Source: Myxococcales bacterium (GTDB taxonomy: Bacteria; Myxococcota_A; Bradymonadia; UBA7976; UBA1532). From it: DNA of 43,776 nucleotides. Position numbers and translations under genes: made by a program. The DNA is taken from positions 1 to 43,776 of the forward strand of contig JACKDN010000047.1 of the NCBI GenBank assembly GCA_020633465.1, written 5' to 3'. Shown piece after piece: positions 13,946 through 23,034 of this stretch. Each line of letters starts with the position of its first letter. The stretch's first letter is position 1. The notes beneath the pieces are model-generated. The model had not been told where the DNA came from, ran no database searches, and saw only the letters and a program-made list of their open reading frames with translations.

Positions 13946-15550
13946 ATGGCGAAGCGGGTGCGCAAGCGACGCCCGAGGCGGCGCGGGCCGGCGAAGCGCG
14001 ACGGCACGATCTCGCTGTGCATGATCGTCAAGAACGAGGCGCGCTTCCTCGGGCGCTGCCTGGCGGGCGCGCGGGACGTGGTCGACCAGATGGTGGTCGT
14101 CGACACCGGCTCGACGGACGCCACGGTGGCCATCGCCGAGGCCGCCGGCGCCGAGGTGCATCACTGGGCCTGGCGCGACGACTTCGCGCAGGCGCGCAAC
14201 GTGTCGCTCGGCTACGCGACGGGCGACTGGATCCTGATCCTGGACGGCGACGAGCGCTTCGCCGAGGGCGCGGCCGAGGCCCTGCGCGCGCTGGACCTGG
14301 GGCCCGACGCGCCCGACGCCTACGACTTCGAGGTCATCAACTACTCGACCGACCGCCACCGGCGCTCCGAGGCGATGCTGCAGCGCCAGATTCGCTTGTT
14401 CCGCAACCGGCCGAACTTCCGCTACAGCGGGCACGTGCACAACCAGATCGCCGATCTCGCGTCGGGCTGGCCGCTCGAGGGGCCGCCGGTGCCGGTGGCG
14501 GTCGAGCACTTCGGCTACACCCCGACGGTGTGGGCCCACCAGCGCAAGGTCGAGCGGCTGACGATGCTCGAGCGGGCCGTGCGCGAGCAGCCCGACAGCG
14601 CGTTCACGCACTACAACCTGGCGAACCACCTGAAGATCCTCGAGCGCTTCGGCGAGGCGCTGAGCCACTACCGCGCCTGCCTCGACCGGCTGGCCGGCGA
14701 GCGATCGCTCGAGTGGCACACGATGGCGGCGGTGATGGCCGCCTTCTGCGCCCACCGCAGCGGCCGGGACGAAGAGGCGGTGGCGCTGTGCGACGGCGTC
14801 CTGGCCGACGACGCCACCCTGGCCGACGCGCACCTGCGGCGCGCCGAGGCGCTGCTGGCGCTGGGCCGGCCCGAGGAGGTGGTGCGGTCGCTGAGCGCGC
14901 TGCTGGCCGATCCGGCGCGGCACGCCATGAAGACCGCGGCGCTGAGCGCTGGCGTGCCGTATCGGTTGGGGCGCGCGCTGTTCGAGCTGGGGCGCTTCGC
15001 CGAGGCGCTGCCGCACTTCGAGGCGCTGGCGGCGGCGCGCCCCGACGACGTGACCGTCTTCACCCACCAGGCCGCGTGTCACCTGCGGCTGGGGGACGTC
15101 GAGGCGGCGGCGCGGGCGGTGCGCGCGGGCCTGGCGGTGGCGCCCGAGGATCCCGATCTGCGCCGGTTGGCGGCGAACCTCGAGGCGCAGCGTGCGGTGT
15201 CGCCCGCGGCGCTGGTGGCCGAGGGCGAGGCCCTGTTCGAGCGGGGTGATCTGGCCGGCGCGGCGGAGCGCTTCCAGGCGGCGCTGGCGGCGGCGCCCGA
15301 CGATCTGGTGGCGCTGGGCAACCTGGGCGTCGTGTGCCACGCGTCGGGGGACACGGCGGCGGCGGTGCGGTGCCTTTCGCGCGCGCTGACGATCGATCCG
15401 ACGCACCGGCCGACCCTGGCGAACCTGGTGGCGGTGCTGAGCGAGCAGGGGCGGGCGCGGCAGTGCGCGCCGTTGATCGAGCGGCAGCTCGCGGACGCGC
15501 CGGAGGACGCAGAGCTGCGGGCGCTGCTGGCGGTGTGTCTGGAGGGGTGA
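13946..15550 (+). CDS. GT2-family glycosyltransferase with C-terminal TPR repeats
   Basis: ATG 13946 is chosen over GTG 13937 because GGGAGG lies eight bases upstream. After a very basic start (MAKRVRKRRPRRR), residues up to about 230 form a GT-A glycosyltransferase of the SunS/TPR-linked type: ISLCMIVKNEARFLGRCL, VVVDTGSTDAT, then LDGDERF with the metal-binding DxD-like acidic cluster, and FRYSGHVHNQI. The rest to residue 534 is a run of tetratricopeptide repeats (for example RFGEALSHYRACLDRL and DLAGAAERFQAALAAAPDD). No signal peptide or membrane helix, so it is cytoplasmic. It transfers a sugar to an unknown acceptor; the repeats probably bind the acceptor or a partner protein. It stands alone, downstream of the redox operon. 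Confidence 0.85.
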   Translation: MAKRVRKRRPRRRGPAKRDGTISLCMIVKNEARFLGRCLAGARDVVDQMVVVDTGSTDATVAIAEAAGAEVHHWAWRDDFAQARNVSLGYATGDWILILDGDERFAEGAAEALRALDLGPDAPDAYDFEVINYSTDRHRRSEAMLQRQIRLFRNRPNFRYSGHVHNQIADLASGWPLEGPPVPVAVEHFGYTPTVWAHQRKVERLTMLERAVREQPDSAFTHYNLANHLKILERFGEALSHYRACLDRLAGERSLEWHTMAAVMAAFCAHRSGRDEEAVALCDGVLADDATLADAHLRRAEALLALGRPEEVVRSLSALLADPARHAMKTAALSAGVPYRLGRALFELGRFAEALPHFEALAAARPDDVTVFTHQAACHLRLGDVEAAARAVRAGLAVAPEDPDLRRLAANLEAQRAVSPAALVAEGEALFERGDLAGAAERFQAALAAAPDDLVALGNLGVVCHASGDTAAAVRCLSRALTIDPTHRPTLANLVAVLSEQGRARQCAPLIERQLADAPEDAELRALLAVCLEG

Positions 15551-15643
15551 GGGGGCTGCAGCGCGCGGCCCGGTCGGGGTCGACCACGACGACGACGACC
15601 ACGAGGGCGAGCGCTCGAGGGTGATCGATCCCGGCAGGGTGGG

Positions 15644-16984
15644 TCAGCGCCGGCCGAAGGCGTAGCGGTGGCCGTCGGGGTGGGTGGGCACGCCGGCGAG
15701 GTGGTCGGCGCGCAGCAGGGCGGCGCGCAGGGCCGGCACGTGCCGGGACGCCTCTTCGAGCGTCTCGGGCGCGATGGGGCGGCGGCTCATCGCGCCGATC
15801 CACGCCATGAAGCGCGCGCGATCGTCGAACAGCAGCGCCCGACCCTGCGCGACGAAGCCCAGCTTGCCGTACAGATCGCCGAACAGCGGGTTCGCCTCGA
15901 CGTGCTGCTCGATGATCTGCGGGCCGACGCCGGTGAACCGCTGGCACGCCTCGATGCTGTCGGGCCACGAGGGCGTCCAGCGCGTGCCCTCGAGGCCGAT
16001 GGGCTGGCCGGTGAAGGGCAGCCACACCGCGCGCGCGTAGGTCTCGCCCTCGCCGTCTCCCCAGCTGATGACCGAGGTGCCGCCGACGTCCTCGAGCGTG
16101 AAGCCGCTGCCGTAATCGGCGCCGAGCAGATCCTTGGTGAGCGCGATGACCGCGCGGCGAAGCGCGGCGGGCTCGCGCGGCGTGTTCTCGAGGCGCTTCG
16201 CCACCAGCGGCTCGCGCTCGGCCGGCGTCAGCGCCTGGAACAGGAAGGTGCGCAGGCCGGACAGCGTGCCCTCGAAGTCCTCGTGGTGCAGCATGTGGCC
16301 GACGCCCTCGACCCGCTCGAGGCGCGCGGCCGGCAGCAGGTCGAGCAGGGCCTCGGACAGCGCGGGCGGGGTGGCCAGGTCCAGCGCGCCCACCCGCAGG
16401 TACACCGGCACGCGCAGGCGGTGCAGGCGCGGGCGCAGGTCCGGCGCCTCGACGATGGCGCGCAGCTCGGCCGCGGTGACCGCGCGATCGAGCGAGCCGA
16501 ACAGGGCCTTCATGGCGTCGAGGGCCGCCTCGGGCTCGCGGGCGCGATAGGCCGCCGAGTACACGCGCTCGGCGGCCATCGCGGCCAGGTCCATGCCGGC
16601 GTCCAGCGCCCCGGCGTAGGCCGCCAACGCCTGGGCGTTGGCTTCGTCGACGTGGCCCAGCGCGCCCAGCGTGGCCACCGCCCAGATGGGCAGCCGGCCG
16701 GACAGCGCCAGGCTCAGCGCGCGGTAGGCGCCGCCCGACATGCCGACGAGCGCGGCGCGCTCGACGCCGGCGGTCCGCAGGTCGGCCGCGAGCTGCGCCT
16801 CGACGGCCTCGAAGTCGTAGGGCAGCGCCGGCGCGGGTGACCGCCCGTAGCCCGGCAGGTGCACCAGGTGCACGCGGAAGGTGTCGGCCAGGCCCGAGGC
16901 GAGGGGGCGCAGCTCGTCCGGCTGCTGCGGCAGCCCGGTCAGCAGCACGACGTCCGGCCCCCGGCCGGTGGTCTCGATGAACAT
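15644..16984 (-). CDS. Alpha/beta hydrolase with an additional C-terminal domain
   Basis: ATG 16984 has AAGGAG eight bases upstream. The first 250 residues are an alpha/beta hydrolase: VVLLTGLPQQPDELRPLA, HLPGYGRSPAP, nucleophile elbow G-M-S83-G-G, acid D202 in RVGALDLATPP and His230 in GVGHMLHHEDF. The triad is therefore intact. Residues from about 255 to 446 form an extra region unlike a hydrolase lid (LEDVGGTSVISWGDGEGETY, then FTGVGPQIIEQHVEANPLFGD, then RARFMAWIGAMSRRP), which I do not recognise. There is no signal peptide, so it should be cytoplasmic. The substrate is unknown. The 93-base gap to the preceding gene (15551-15643) holds only a short GAC-rich stretch. Confidence 0.8.
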   Translation of the reverse strand: MFIETTGRGPDVVLLTGLPQQPDELRPLASGLADTFRVHLVHLPGYGRSPAPALPYDFEAVEAQLAADLRTAGVERAALVGMSGGAYRALSLALSGRLPIWAVATLGALGHVDEANAQALAAYAGALDAGMDLAAMAAERVYSAAYRAREPEAALDAMKALFGSLDRAVTAAELRAIVEAPDLRPRLHRLRVPVYLRVGALDLATPPALSEALLDLLPAARLERVEGVGHMLHHEDFEGTLSGLRTFLFQALTPAEREPLVAKRLENTPREPAALRRAVIALTKDLLGADYGSGFTLEDVGGTSVISWGDGEGETYARAVWLPFTGQPIGLEGTRWTPSWPDSIEACQRFTGVGPQIIEQHVEANPLFGDLYGKLGFVAQGRALLFDDRARFMAWIGAMSRRPIAPETLEEASRHVPALRAALLRADHLAGVPTHPDGHRYAFGRR

Positions 16985-17264
16985 CCGATGGTCTCCTTGC
17001 CCGGTGCCCCCCCGAAGTCGACGCCCGACGGCGTTCGGGAGGGAGGCCGCGATGGTTCCCGGCGCCGGCCCCAGCGTCAAGCGCTTCCCGACGAGGTCCG
17101 GACCGGGCGGTGTGCCGGGCCGCGCGCCGCGGCCGAAGCGCGAGGCCGCGCGGCCGCGGAGGGCCCCGCGGCGCACCCGCGTGCGCCCATGCGCCGCCGC
17201 GCTGCATCCGTTCACCGGGGCGGCGGTCGGGCCGGCGTCGAAGAACGGAAGGGAGCACGAGCGG
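16985..17264. other. Divergent intergenic region, 280 bases
   Basis: It lies between the alpha/beta hydrolase (minus) and the DUF2254 gene (plus) and must carry both promoters. It is uniformly GC-rich with an Arg/Pro-rich shadow translation, and I see no convincing promoter boxes, repeat or small gene. GGAAGGGAG at 17247-17255 is the Shine-Dalgarno of the DUF2254 gene. Confidence 0.4.
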
Positions 17265-18629
17265 GTGAACACGATGCGACGCGTCTGGGAGCGCCTGCTC
17301 TCGAGCTTCTGGTTCGTCCCGCTGCTGATCGCCCTCGGCGCGCTGGGGTTGGCGCTGCTGCTCGTCCAACTGCAGCAGCCGGGGGCCGCCGAGATCGGGC
17401 CCGACGCCGAGGGCGCGCGCGCCATCCTGTCGACCATCGCCGGGTCGATGATGACCGTCGTGGGCGTCACCTTCTCGATGACCCTCGTCGCCCTCACCCT
17501 GGCCGCCGGCCAGTACTCGTCGCGCGTGCTGCGCAACTTCATGCGCGATCGCGTCACGCAGGTGGTGCTGGGCGCCTTCGCCGGCGTCTTCGTCTACTGC
17601 GTCATCGTCCTGCGCGCGGTGCGCCGCGCCGACGACGGCCTGGGCGTGCCCGATCTGGCGGTCTCCGGCGGCGTGGCGCTGGCCACCGGCAGCATCGGCG
17701 TGCTGATCTACTTCATCCACCACGTCGCCTCGTCGATCCAGGCCTCGACCATCATCGCCCGCGTGGCGGACGAGACCCTGGCCGCGGTGGAGCGCCAGTT
17801 CCCGCCCCGCGACGCCGACGCGCCGGACCCGCCGCCGCCGCCCGACGACCTGGACACCCGCCCCTGGCAGCCCGTCACGGCGCCGCGCAGCGGCTACCTC
17901 GGCAGCCTGGATCTCGACGCCCTGTTCGACTTCGCCCGCGCGCACCGCACCACCGTGCGCGTGGAGCGCGGCGTGGGCTCGTTCGTCGTCGAGGGCACGC
18001 CGCTGGTGTCGGTGGTCTGGGAGCAGCCGCCCGACGAGGACGACGCGGATCACCTGCGGGCGGCCTTCGTCGTCGGCCGCCACCGGACGCCCGAGCAGGA
18101 CTGCGCCTATGGCATCCGCAAGCTGGTCGACATGGCCATGCGCGCGCTGTCGCCGGGCATCAACGACACCACCACCGCGGTGATGTGCGTCGACTACCTG
18201 TCGGCGATCCTCGTGCGCCTGGCCGGCCGGCCCACGCCGCCGGCCCTGCGCTTCGAGCGCAGCGACGACGCGCCGCCGGCCCTGCGCGTCGTGACCATCG
18301 AGCAGCCCTTCGGCCCCTTCGTCGACGCGGCCTTCGACCAGATTCGGGCCTTCGGCGGCGCCAACGCGGGCCTGCTGCTGCGGCTGCTGGGCGCGCTCGA
18401 GACGGTGGGCGCCGCGACCGACGCCCTCGACCGACGCCTGGCCCTCGCCCGCCACGTGCACGCCGTGGCCGACGTGGTGGACCGCACGATCGCCGCGCCC
18501 ATCGAGCGCGTCCGCCTCGAGGCGCGCATGGAGCGCGTGCTGGCCGGGCTGCGGCGCGCCGACGACGCGGCGCTGTTCACGGTGTCAGCGGCGCAGCAGC
18601 CGCTCGAGCCCGGCGGCCTCGGGGGGTAG
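17265..18629 (+). CDS. DUF2254 integral membrane protein
   Basis: GTG 17265 is chosen because GGGAG ends nine bases upstream; the ATG at 17274 is too far from it. The 454-residue protein matches DUF2254: four membrane helices in the first 160 residues (SFWFVPLLIALGALG; AILSTIAGSMMTVVGVTF; VVLGAFAGVFVYCVIVL; GGVALATGSIGVLIYFI) followed by a soluble domain. Family landmarks are TLVALTLAAGQYSSRVLRNF, FIHHVASSIQAS and ALSPGINDTTTA. The family function is unknown; related proteins have been discussed as channel-like or envelope proteins, but nothing here proves a role. Its 3' end overlaps the convergent kinase gene by 45 bases. Confidence 0.88.
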   Translation: MNTMRRVWERLLSSFWFVPLLIALGALGLALLLVQLQQPGAAEIGPDAEGARAILSTIAGSMMTVVGVTFSMTLVALTLAAGQYSSRVLRNFMRDRVTQVVLGAFAGVFVYCVIVLRAVRRADDGLGVPDLAVSGGVALATGSIGVLIYFIHHVASSIQASTIIARVADETLAAVERQFPPRDADAPDPPPPPDDLDTRPWQPVTAPRSGYLGSLDLDALFDFARAHRTTVRVERGVGSFVVEGTPLVSVVWEQPPDEDDADHLRAAFVVGRHRTPEQDCAYGIRKLVDMAMRALSPGINDTTTAVMCVDYLSAILVRLAGRPTPPALRFERSDDAPPALRVVTIEQPFGPFVDAAFDQIRAFGGANAGLLLRLLGALETVGAATDALDRRLALARHVHAVADVVDRTIAAPIERVRLEARMERVLAGLRRADDAALFTVSAAQQPLEPGGLGG

Positions 18630-21600
18630 GGCGGCGCCGGCCTCGCGCAGCAGCCCCGCGCCGCGCTCGCGGTGCTCGGCCCCGTCGTGCCCCTGCGCCT
18701 CGCGCGCGGCCGCCAGCACGTAGAACATCACCGCGAAGGTGGGCGGCGCGTCGGGCCACTTGATGGGATCGTCCAGGATGGCCTCGAGCCGCGCCTGGGC
18801 CGCGTCGGGCTTCCAGAAGACGACGTCGCGGAAGGCGGTCAGCGCCTCGATCCACGGCGTGGGGCGGGGCAGCACGCCGCCCAGCGTGGCCAGCGCGGCG
18901 TCGAAGGTGGCGCGGTGCGTGTCGTCGTGGAACCACGACGCGCGCACGCCCGCCAGGCGCGCCTTCAGCAGCGCCAGCCGCCCCGACGTCTGCCGGTGGC
19001 TCAGCAGCGGGGCCAGATCGTCCTGCGCCTCGAGCGCGTCGATGCGCGCGGCGGCGGCGGCCAGATCGCCCCCGTAGAAGACGCGCCGGGCGCGCGCCAG
19101 GGCCAGCTCGACGTGGGGCATCGCCTTCGGCTCGGGCGGCCAGCAGTGCTCGGCCTCGTCGAGCAGGTGGTCGGCGGCGTTGAACTCACCCGCCTCGAGG
19201 TGCACCCGCGCTTGCAGCAGGCAGGCCCGCGCCTGCAGCCCGGGCAGGCCCAGCGCGCGCACCTCGCGCAGCAGCGCGCGCGCGATGGCGCGGGCGTCCG
19301 AGATGCGGCCCCGCGCCAGCACGATGGCCGCCCGCCCCAGCATCAGCCGCAGCGCCAGCAGATCGCGGTCGGCGAGGGCGGGCGCCAGCGTGTCGAGGGC
19401 GTCCTCGACGGTGGCCTGGGCGTCGGCCAGGTGGCCCTGAGCGCGCTGCACGACGGCGCGGGCGATCGCGTAGGACGCGCGCCGCGCGGGATCCTGGTGC
19501 ATCGCCTCCTCGGCGGCGCCGTTCACCCGGCGGGCGGCCTCGACGATGGCCGCGGGATCGTTGCGGGCCACCAGCAGGCGAGCGCGGATCAGATCGGCGC
19601 GCGCCCCGGCGGCGTCGCCGAGCAGCGCCAGCGCGCGCTCCGCGTGCAGCGGGGCCAGCAGATCGGCCAGGGGCAGGCGATCCTCGGCCGACAGGCCCTC
19701 GGCGTCGCGCTCGAAGGCCCGCAGATCGCCGGCCATCAGGTACAGGTGGGCGCGACGCCCGCGCAGGCGCTCACCGGCCGCGGGGGCCTCGACGGCCAGG
19801 CGCTCGAGCGCGCGGGCCGCCTCGAGGTAGCGGCCGTCGCTGGCCAGGCACTCGGCGCGCTGGGCGTGCAGGTCGGCGCGCTGGCGCGGATCGCTCACCC
19901 CCTCGAGCGCGAGGCTCAGCAGGGCGGCCGCGCGGCCGTGGCGGCCCGCCTGGCGCGCGGGGCCCACGGCCTGCAGCGCGAAGCGCCAGGCGCGCTCCGG
20001 CTGATCGGCGGCGTCCCAGTGGTACGCGATGTCGGCGACGTCGCCGTCCTCGGACTCGTGCGCGCGGGCGAGCGCCTCGTGCATCTGCCGCACGTGCAGG
20101 GCGTCCAGGCCGCGCCGCGCGACGTCCATCAGCCGCGGGTGCACCGGCACGGCCACCACGACGCCGTCGCGATCGGCCTCCGGGCGCACCAGGCCCGCCC
20201 CGTTGAGCGCCACCATCGCGTCGTACAGGGCGTCCGCCTCGAGCCCGCAGGCGCGCTCGAGGACGCGATCGCGGGGCGGGCGGCGGCTGAGGCAGGTGGC
20301 CGCGAGCACGCGCTGGGCGTCGGCGTCGAGGCCCTCGATGCGCCGCGCGACCGACTCCTCGAGGGTGGGCGGCGGGGCGCCGGGATCGCGGCGGACGGTG
20401 CGCACCATGTCGGTCACGAACAGGGGCACGCCGCCGGTCTGCTGGGCGATGTGATCGGCCAGCCCGGGGGGCGCGCCGGGGACGTGCTCGTCGAGCAGGC
20501 GCTCGATCTCGTCCTGGCGCAGGGGCCCGAGGGTGACCATCTCGGCGTCGGGGTGCGCGGCGGCCACCTCGAGCAGGGCGGCGATGCGGCTGTTGGGCGA
20601 TACCACCTCGGGGCGCAGGGTCAAGAGCAGCAGCACCGGCGGCATGTCCTCGCCGGTCAGCAGGGCCTCGAGGGCGTCGCAGGTGGCGTCGTCGGCCAGG
20701 TGCAGGTGCTCGACGGTGAGGATCAGCAGGCGGCGCTCGCCGAGGGCGCTGAACAGGGCGCGAAGGCCCAGGCCAGGCCCGTTGTCGCGGCCGGCCGTCT
20801 GGCCGTGCTCGCTGGCGGGCAGCAGCTCGCCGAGGAAGGTGAAGGCGCGGATCAGCGGGCCGCGCTCGATGGCGGGCAGGGTGCGCAGGATGCGGGCGAC
20901 CTGCTTGCGGTAGGCCTCGGCGAGGCGCTCGACGACGGTGTCGAGGCCGCGCAGGGGGACGTGGTCGCGGTGGACGCAGGCGCCGGTGAAGGCGCTGGCG
21001 CCGTAGAGGCGCGACTCCTGCGCGAAGGCGTCCACGAGGGCCGACTTGCCCGCCCCGCTGCCGCCGGCGATCAGCACCAGGCGGCCGGAGCCCTGGCGCA
21101 CCGCCTCGAGGGCCTGGTGAAGCTGCTTGCGGGCGGCGCGGCGGCCGACGAACTCGGTGCGCTCGCCGTCGTCCTCGTCCAGATCCGCCTGCAGCATCTC
21201 GAGGGCCTCGCGGGCCGAGGGGCGCTGGGCGGGATCCTTCGACAGCAGCTCCATGCAGACGGCGGCGAGATCCTTGGGGACGCCGGGCACGCGCGTCACC
21301 AGCGAGGGCGGCGGGCGCTTGCGGTGGGCCTCGGCGACCTCGGGGCCCTCGCCTTCGAACGGGGGGGTGCCCGCGAGCAGCTCGTAGAGCACGACGCCGG
21401 CGGCGTAGAGATCGGTGGCCGCCGTCACCCGCGACCCGAGGCTCTGCTCCGGGCTGAAGTAGGTCGAGGTGCCGAAGACCTGCGACAGGCTCTGCCCCTG
21501 GCCGCCGGGCAGCAGCTCCTTGACGATGCCGAAGTCGACCAGCTTGACCTGCCCGCTGCGGTCGACCAGCACGTTGCTGGGCTTGATGTCGCGGTGGATG

Positions 21601-22016
21601 CAGCCCTGCCCGTGCAGGTAGGCCAGGGCGCGCAGCAGCTGGACGATGGCGTTGCGCACGCGCGCGACGCGGTCGGCGCGGGTGAGCACCTTGGGGTCGG
21701 TGACGACGTGGTTGTGGCCGTTGACGTACTCGTACAGGTCGACGCCGTCGATCAGCTCCATCGTGTAGAAGTACTGGCCGTCGGCGACGTGCAGATCGTG
21801 CAGGGCCACCAGGTTGGGGTGCACCAGCCGCGCGACCGCGCGGAACTCGCGCTTGAAGTAGTGCAGGGCCCGCGGATAGCTGAACTTCAGCATCTTCAGG
21901 GCCAGCTCGCGCCGCGTCACCGGATCGAAGACCCGATAGACGTCGCCCATGCCCCCGCCGCCCACGCGCCCCCGCACCTCGAAGCGCCCGACGTTGTCCC
22001 CCACCTGGTCGGCCAT
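18585..22016 (-). CDS. Ser/Thr protein kinase fused to an AAA-type ATPase and helical repeat region
   Basis: ATG 22016 has a strong GGGAGGTG directly upstream; the frame stays open further back but without such a site. The 1143-residue protein begins with a Hanks-type kinase: P-loop GRVGGGGMGDVY (16-27), Lys41 in LALKML, catalytic HRDIKPSN (Asp143), DFG at 161-163 and SPEQ at 188-191. A regulatory NTPase module follows, with Walker A GGSGAGKS at 318-325 and a degenerate Walker B region (LLILTVEHLHLADD). The last 500 residues are Ala/Leu-rich helical repeats of TPR/MalT type. This kinase-AAA-TPR layout (PknB-AAA_16) is common in myxobacterial signalling proteins. No membrane helix is evident, so it is cytoplasmic. 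The divergent neighbour is a stress protein gene; a link is possible but unproven. Confidence 0.9.
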   Translation of the reverse strand: MADQVGDNVGRFEVRGRVGGGGMGDVYRVFDPVTRRELALKMLKFSYPRALHYFKREFRAVARLVHPNLVALHDLHVADGQYFYTMELIDGVDLYEYVNGHNHVVTDPKVLTRADRVARVRNAIVQLLRALAYLHGQGCIHRDIKPSNVLVDRSGQVKLVDFGIVKELLPGGQGQSLSQVFGTSTYFSPEQSLGSRVTAATDLYAAGVVLYELLAGTPPFEGEGPEVAEAHRKRPPPSLVTRVPGVPKDLAAVCMELLSKDPAQRPSAREALEMLQADLDEDDGERTEFVGRRAARKQLHQALEAVRQGSGRLVLIAGGSGAGKSALVDAFAQESRLYGASAFTGACVHRDHVPLRGLDTVVERLAEAYRKQVARILRTLPAIERGPLIRAFTFLGELLPASEHGQTAGRDNGPGLGLRALFSALGERRLLILTVEHLHLADDATCDALEALLTGEDMPPVLLLLTLRPEVVSPNSRIAALLEVAAAHPDAEMVTLGPLRQDEIERLLDEHVPGAPPGLADHIAQQTGGVPLFVTDMVRTVRRDPGAPPPTLEESVARRIEGLDADAQRVLAATCLSRRPPRDRVLERACGLEADALYDAMVALNGAGLVRPEADRDGVVVAVPVHPRLMDVARRGLDALHVRQMHEALARAHESEDGDVADIAYHWDAADQPERAWRFALQAVGPARQAGRHGRAAALLSLALEGVSDPRQRADLHAQRAECLASDGRYLEAARALERLAVEAPAAGERLRGRRAHLYLMAGDLRAFERDAEGLSAEDRLPLADLLAPLHAERALALLGDAAGARADLIRARLLVARNDPAAIVEAARRVNGAAEEAMHQDPARRASYAIARAVVQRAQGHLADAQATVEDALDTLAPALADRDLLALRLMLGRAAIVLARGRISDARAIARALLREVRALGLPGLQARACLLQARVHLEAGEFNAADHLLDEAEHCWPPEPKAMPHVELALARARRVFYGGDLAAAAARIDALEAQDDLAPLLSHRQTSGRLALLKARLAGVRASWFHDDTHRATFDAALATLGGVLPRPTPWIEALTAFRDVVFWKPDAAQARLEAILDDPIKWPDAPPTFAVMFYVLAAAREAQGHDGAEHRERGAGLLREAGAALPPEAAGLERLLRR

Positions 22017-22163
22017 GTCACCTCCCGGACCGGGCTGCATACCAGGGTCGCCCCCCTGCCGACGAGTGTTTCCCCCGCCCGCGGACCGTTTCAATGGGTT
22101 GAGGGGGCGGGGGGGCCGTGGTACCGGTTTCCTCTCACAGCTCTCCTGCCGCCGGGAGCCCGC

Positions 22164-23024
22164 GTGCCCAACATCGACCGCTTCGAGAGCGTCTTCCGCG
22201 CCGCGGCCAAGACGGTCTTCCACCATCGGCCCGTCGCGCTGCGCAGCGTGCTGGTCGTCACCGATCTCGAGGGCGCCGCCGCCGACGCCTACGCCGCGCG
22301 CGTGAAGCACTTCCTGGCCGGGCTGCCCAAGGCCGACGCGGTGGAGTGGTCGGTCGCGCAGGGCGACGCCGTCGAGACGGTGGGCGCGCTGCTCGAGCGC
22401 GTGCAGCAGGCGCAGCCGGATCTGGTGTGCACCTACCGCAACCTGCACAGCGGCGCCTTCCGCTGGCCCTACACGCTGGGCGATCACGTCGAGGTGCTGA
22501 CGCAGGTGACGACCGTGCCGGTGCTGCTGCTGCCCCGGCCCGACGCCGCGGCGGCGCTCGAGGAGCGCCTGGCGAACACCGACCGCGTGATGGCGGTGAC
22601 CGACCACCTCACCGGCGACGACGCGCTGGTGAACTGGGCGGTCGCGCTGACGGCGCCCAAGGGCACGCTGCTCTTGGCCCACGTCGAGGACGAGGCGGTC
22701 TTCGAGCGCTACATGGCGGTCATCGGCAAGGTGCCCGACGTCGACACGGCGACGGCCCGCGAGCAGATCCGCGCGCAGCTCTTGAAAGAGCCCCGCGACT
22801 TCATCGAGACGTGCCGCGCCGGCCTCACGGCCGCCGGCGTCGACCTGCGAGTGGACGCCGAGGTCACGATGGGCCACCACCTGTCGGTCTACCGCGACCT
22901 GGTCGCCGAGCACGCGGTGGATCTGCTGGTGATGAACACCAAGGACGAGGACCAGCTGGCCATGCACGGCCTGGCCTACCCGCTGGCCGTCGAGTTCCGC
23001 GGCCTGCCCCTGCTGATGCTCTGA
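22164..23024 (+). CDS. Universal stress protein (UspA-type, two-domain)
   Basis: The start is GTG 22164 with GGGAG five bases upstream. The 286-residue protein looks like two tandem Usp-like alpha/beta domains. The first (about 1-130) is degenerate: LRSVLVVTDLEG, then VPVLLLPRP at its end. The second begins RVMAVTDHLTGDDALVNWAV and ends DLLVMNTKDEDQ, VEFRGLPLLML. The ATP-binding G-2x-G-9x-G-[ST] motif is not clear in either. Usp proteins help survival under stress and often regulate membrane transporters. The permease gene follows after ten bases, so the two are very likely one operon and may work as regulator and transporter. Confidence 0.8.
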   Translation: MPNIDRFESVFRAAAKTVFHHRPVALRSVLVVTDLEGAAADAYAARVKHFLAGLPKADAVEWSVAQGDAVETVGALLERVQQAQPDLVCTYRNLHSGAFRWPYTLGDHVEVLTQVTTVPVLLLPRPDAAAALEERLANTDRVMAVTDHLTGDDALVNWAVALTAPKGTLLLAHVEDEAVFERYMAVIGKVPDVDTATAREQIRAQLLKEPRDFIETCRAGLTAAGVDLRVDAEVTMGHHLSVYRDLVAEHAVDLLVMNTKDEDQLAMHGLAYPLAVEFRGLPLLML

Positions 23025-23034
23025 AGAGGCGCCG

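Noticed and set aside
15060..18461. Long minus-strand open frame across the hydrolase and the DUF2254 gene
   Set aside because: It is antisense or out of frame to genes with clear domains, with Arg/Ala/Gly composition typical of shadow frames.
18672..22163. Long plus-strand open frame upstream of the stress protein
   Set aside because: It is antisense to the kinase-ATPase gene, which has a strong Shine-Dalgarno and intact motifs. The long opening is due to GC-rich codon use.
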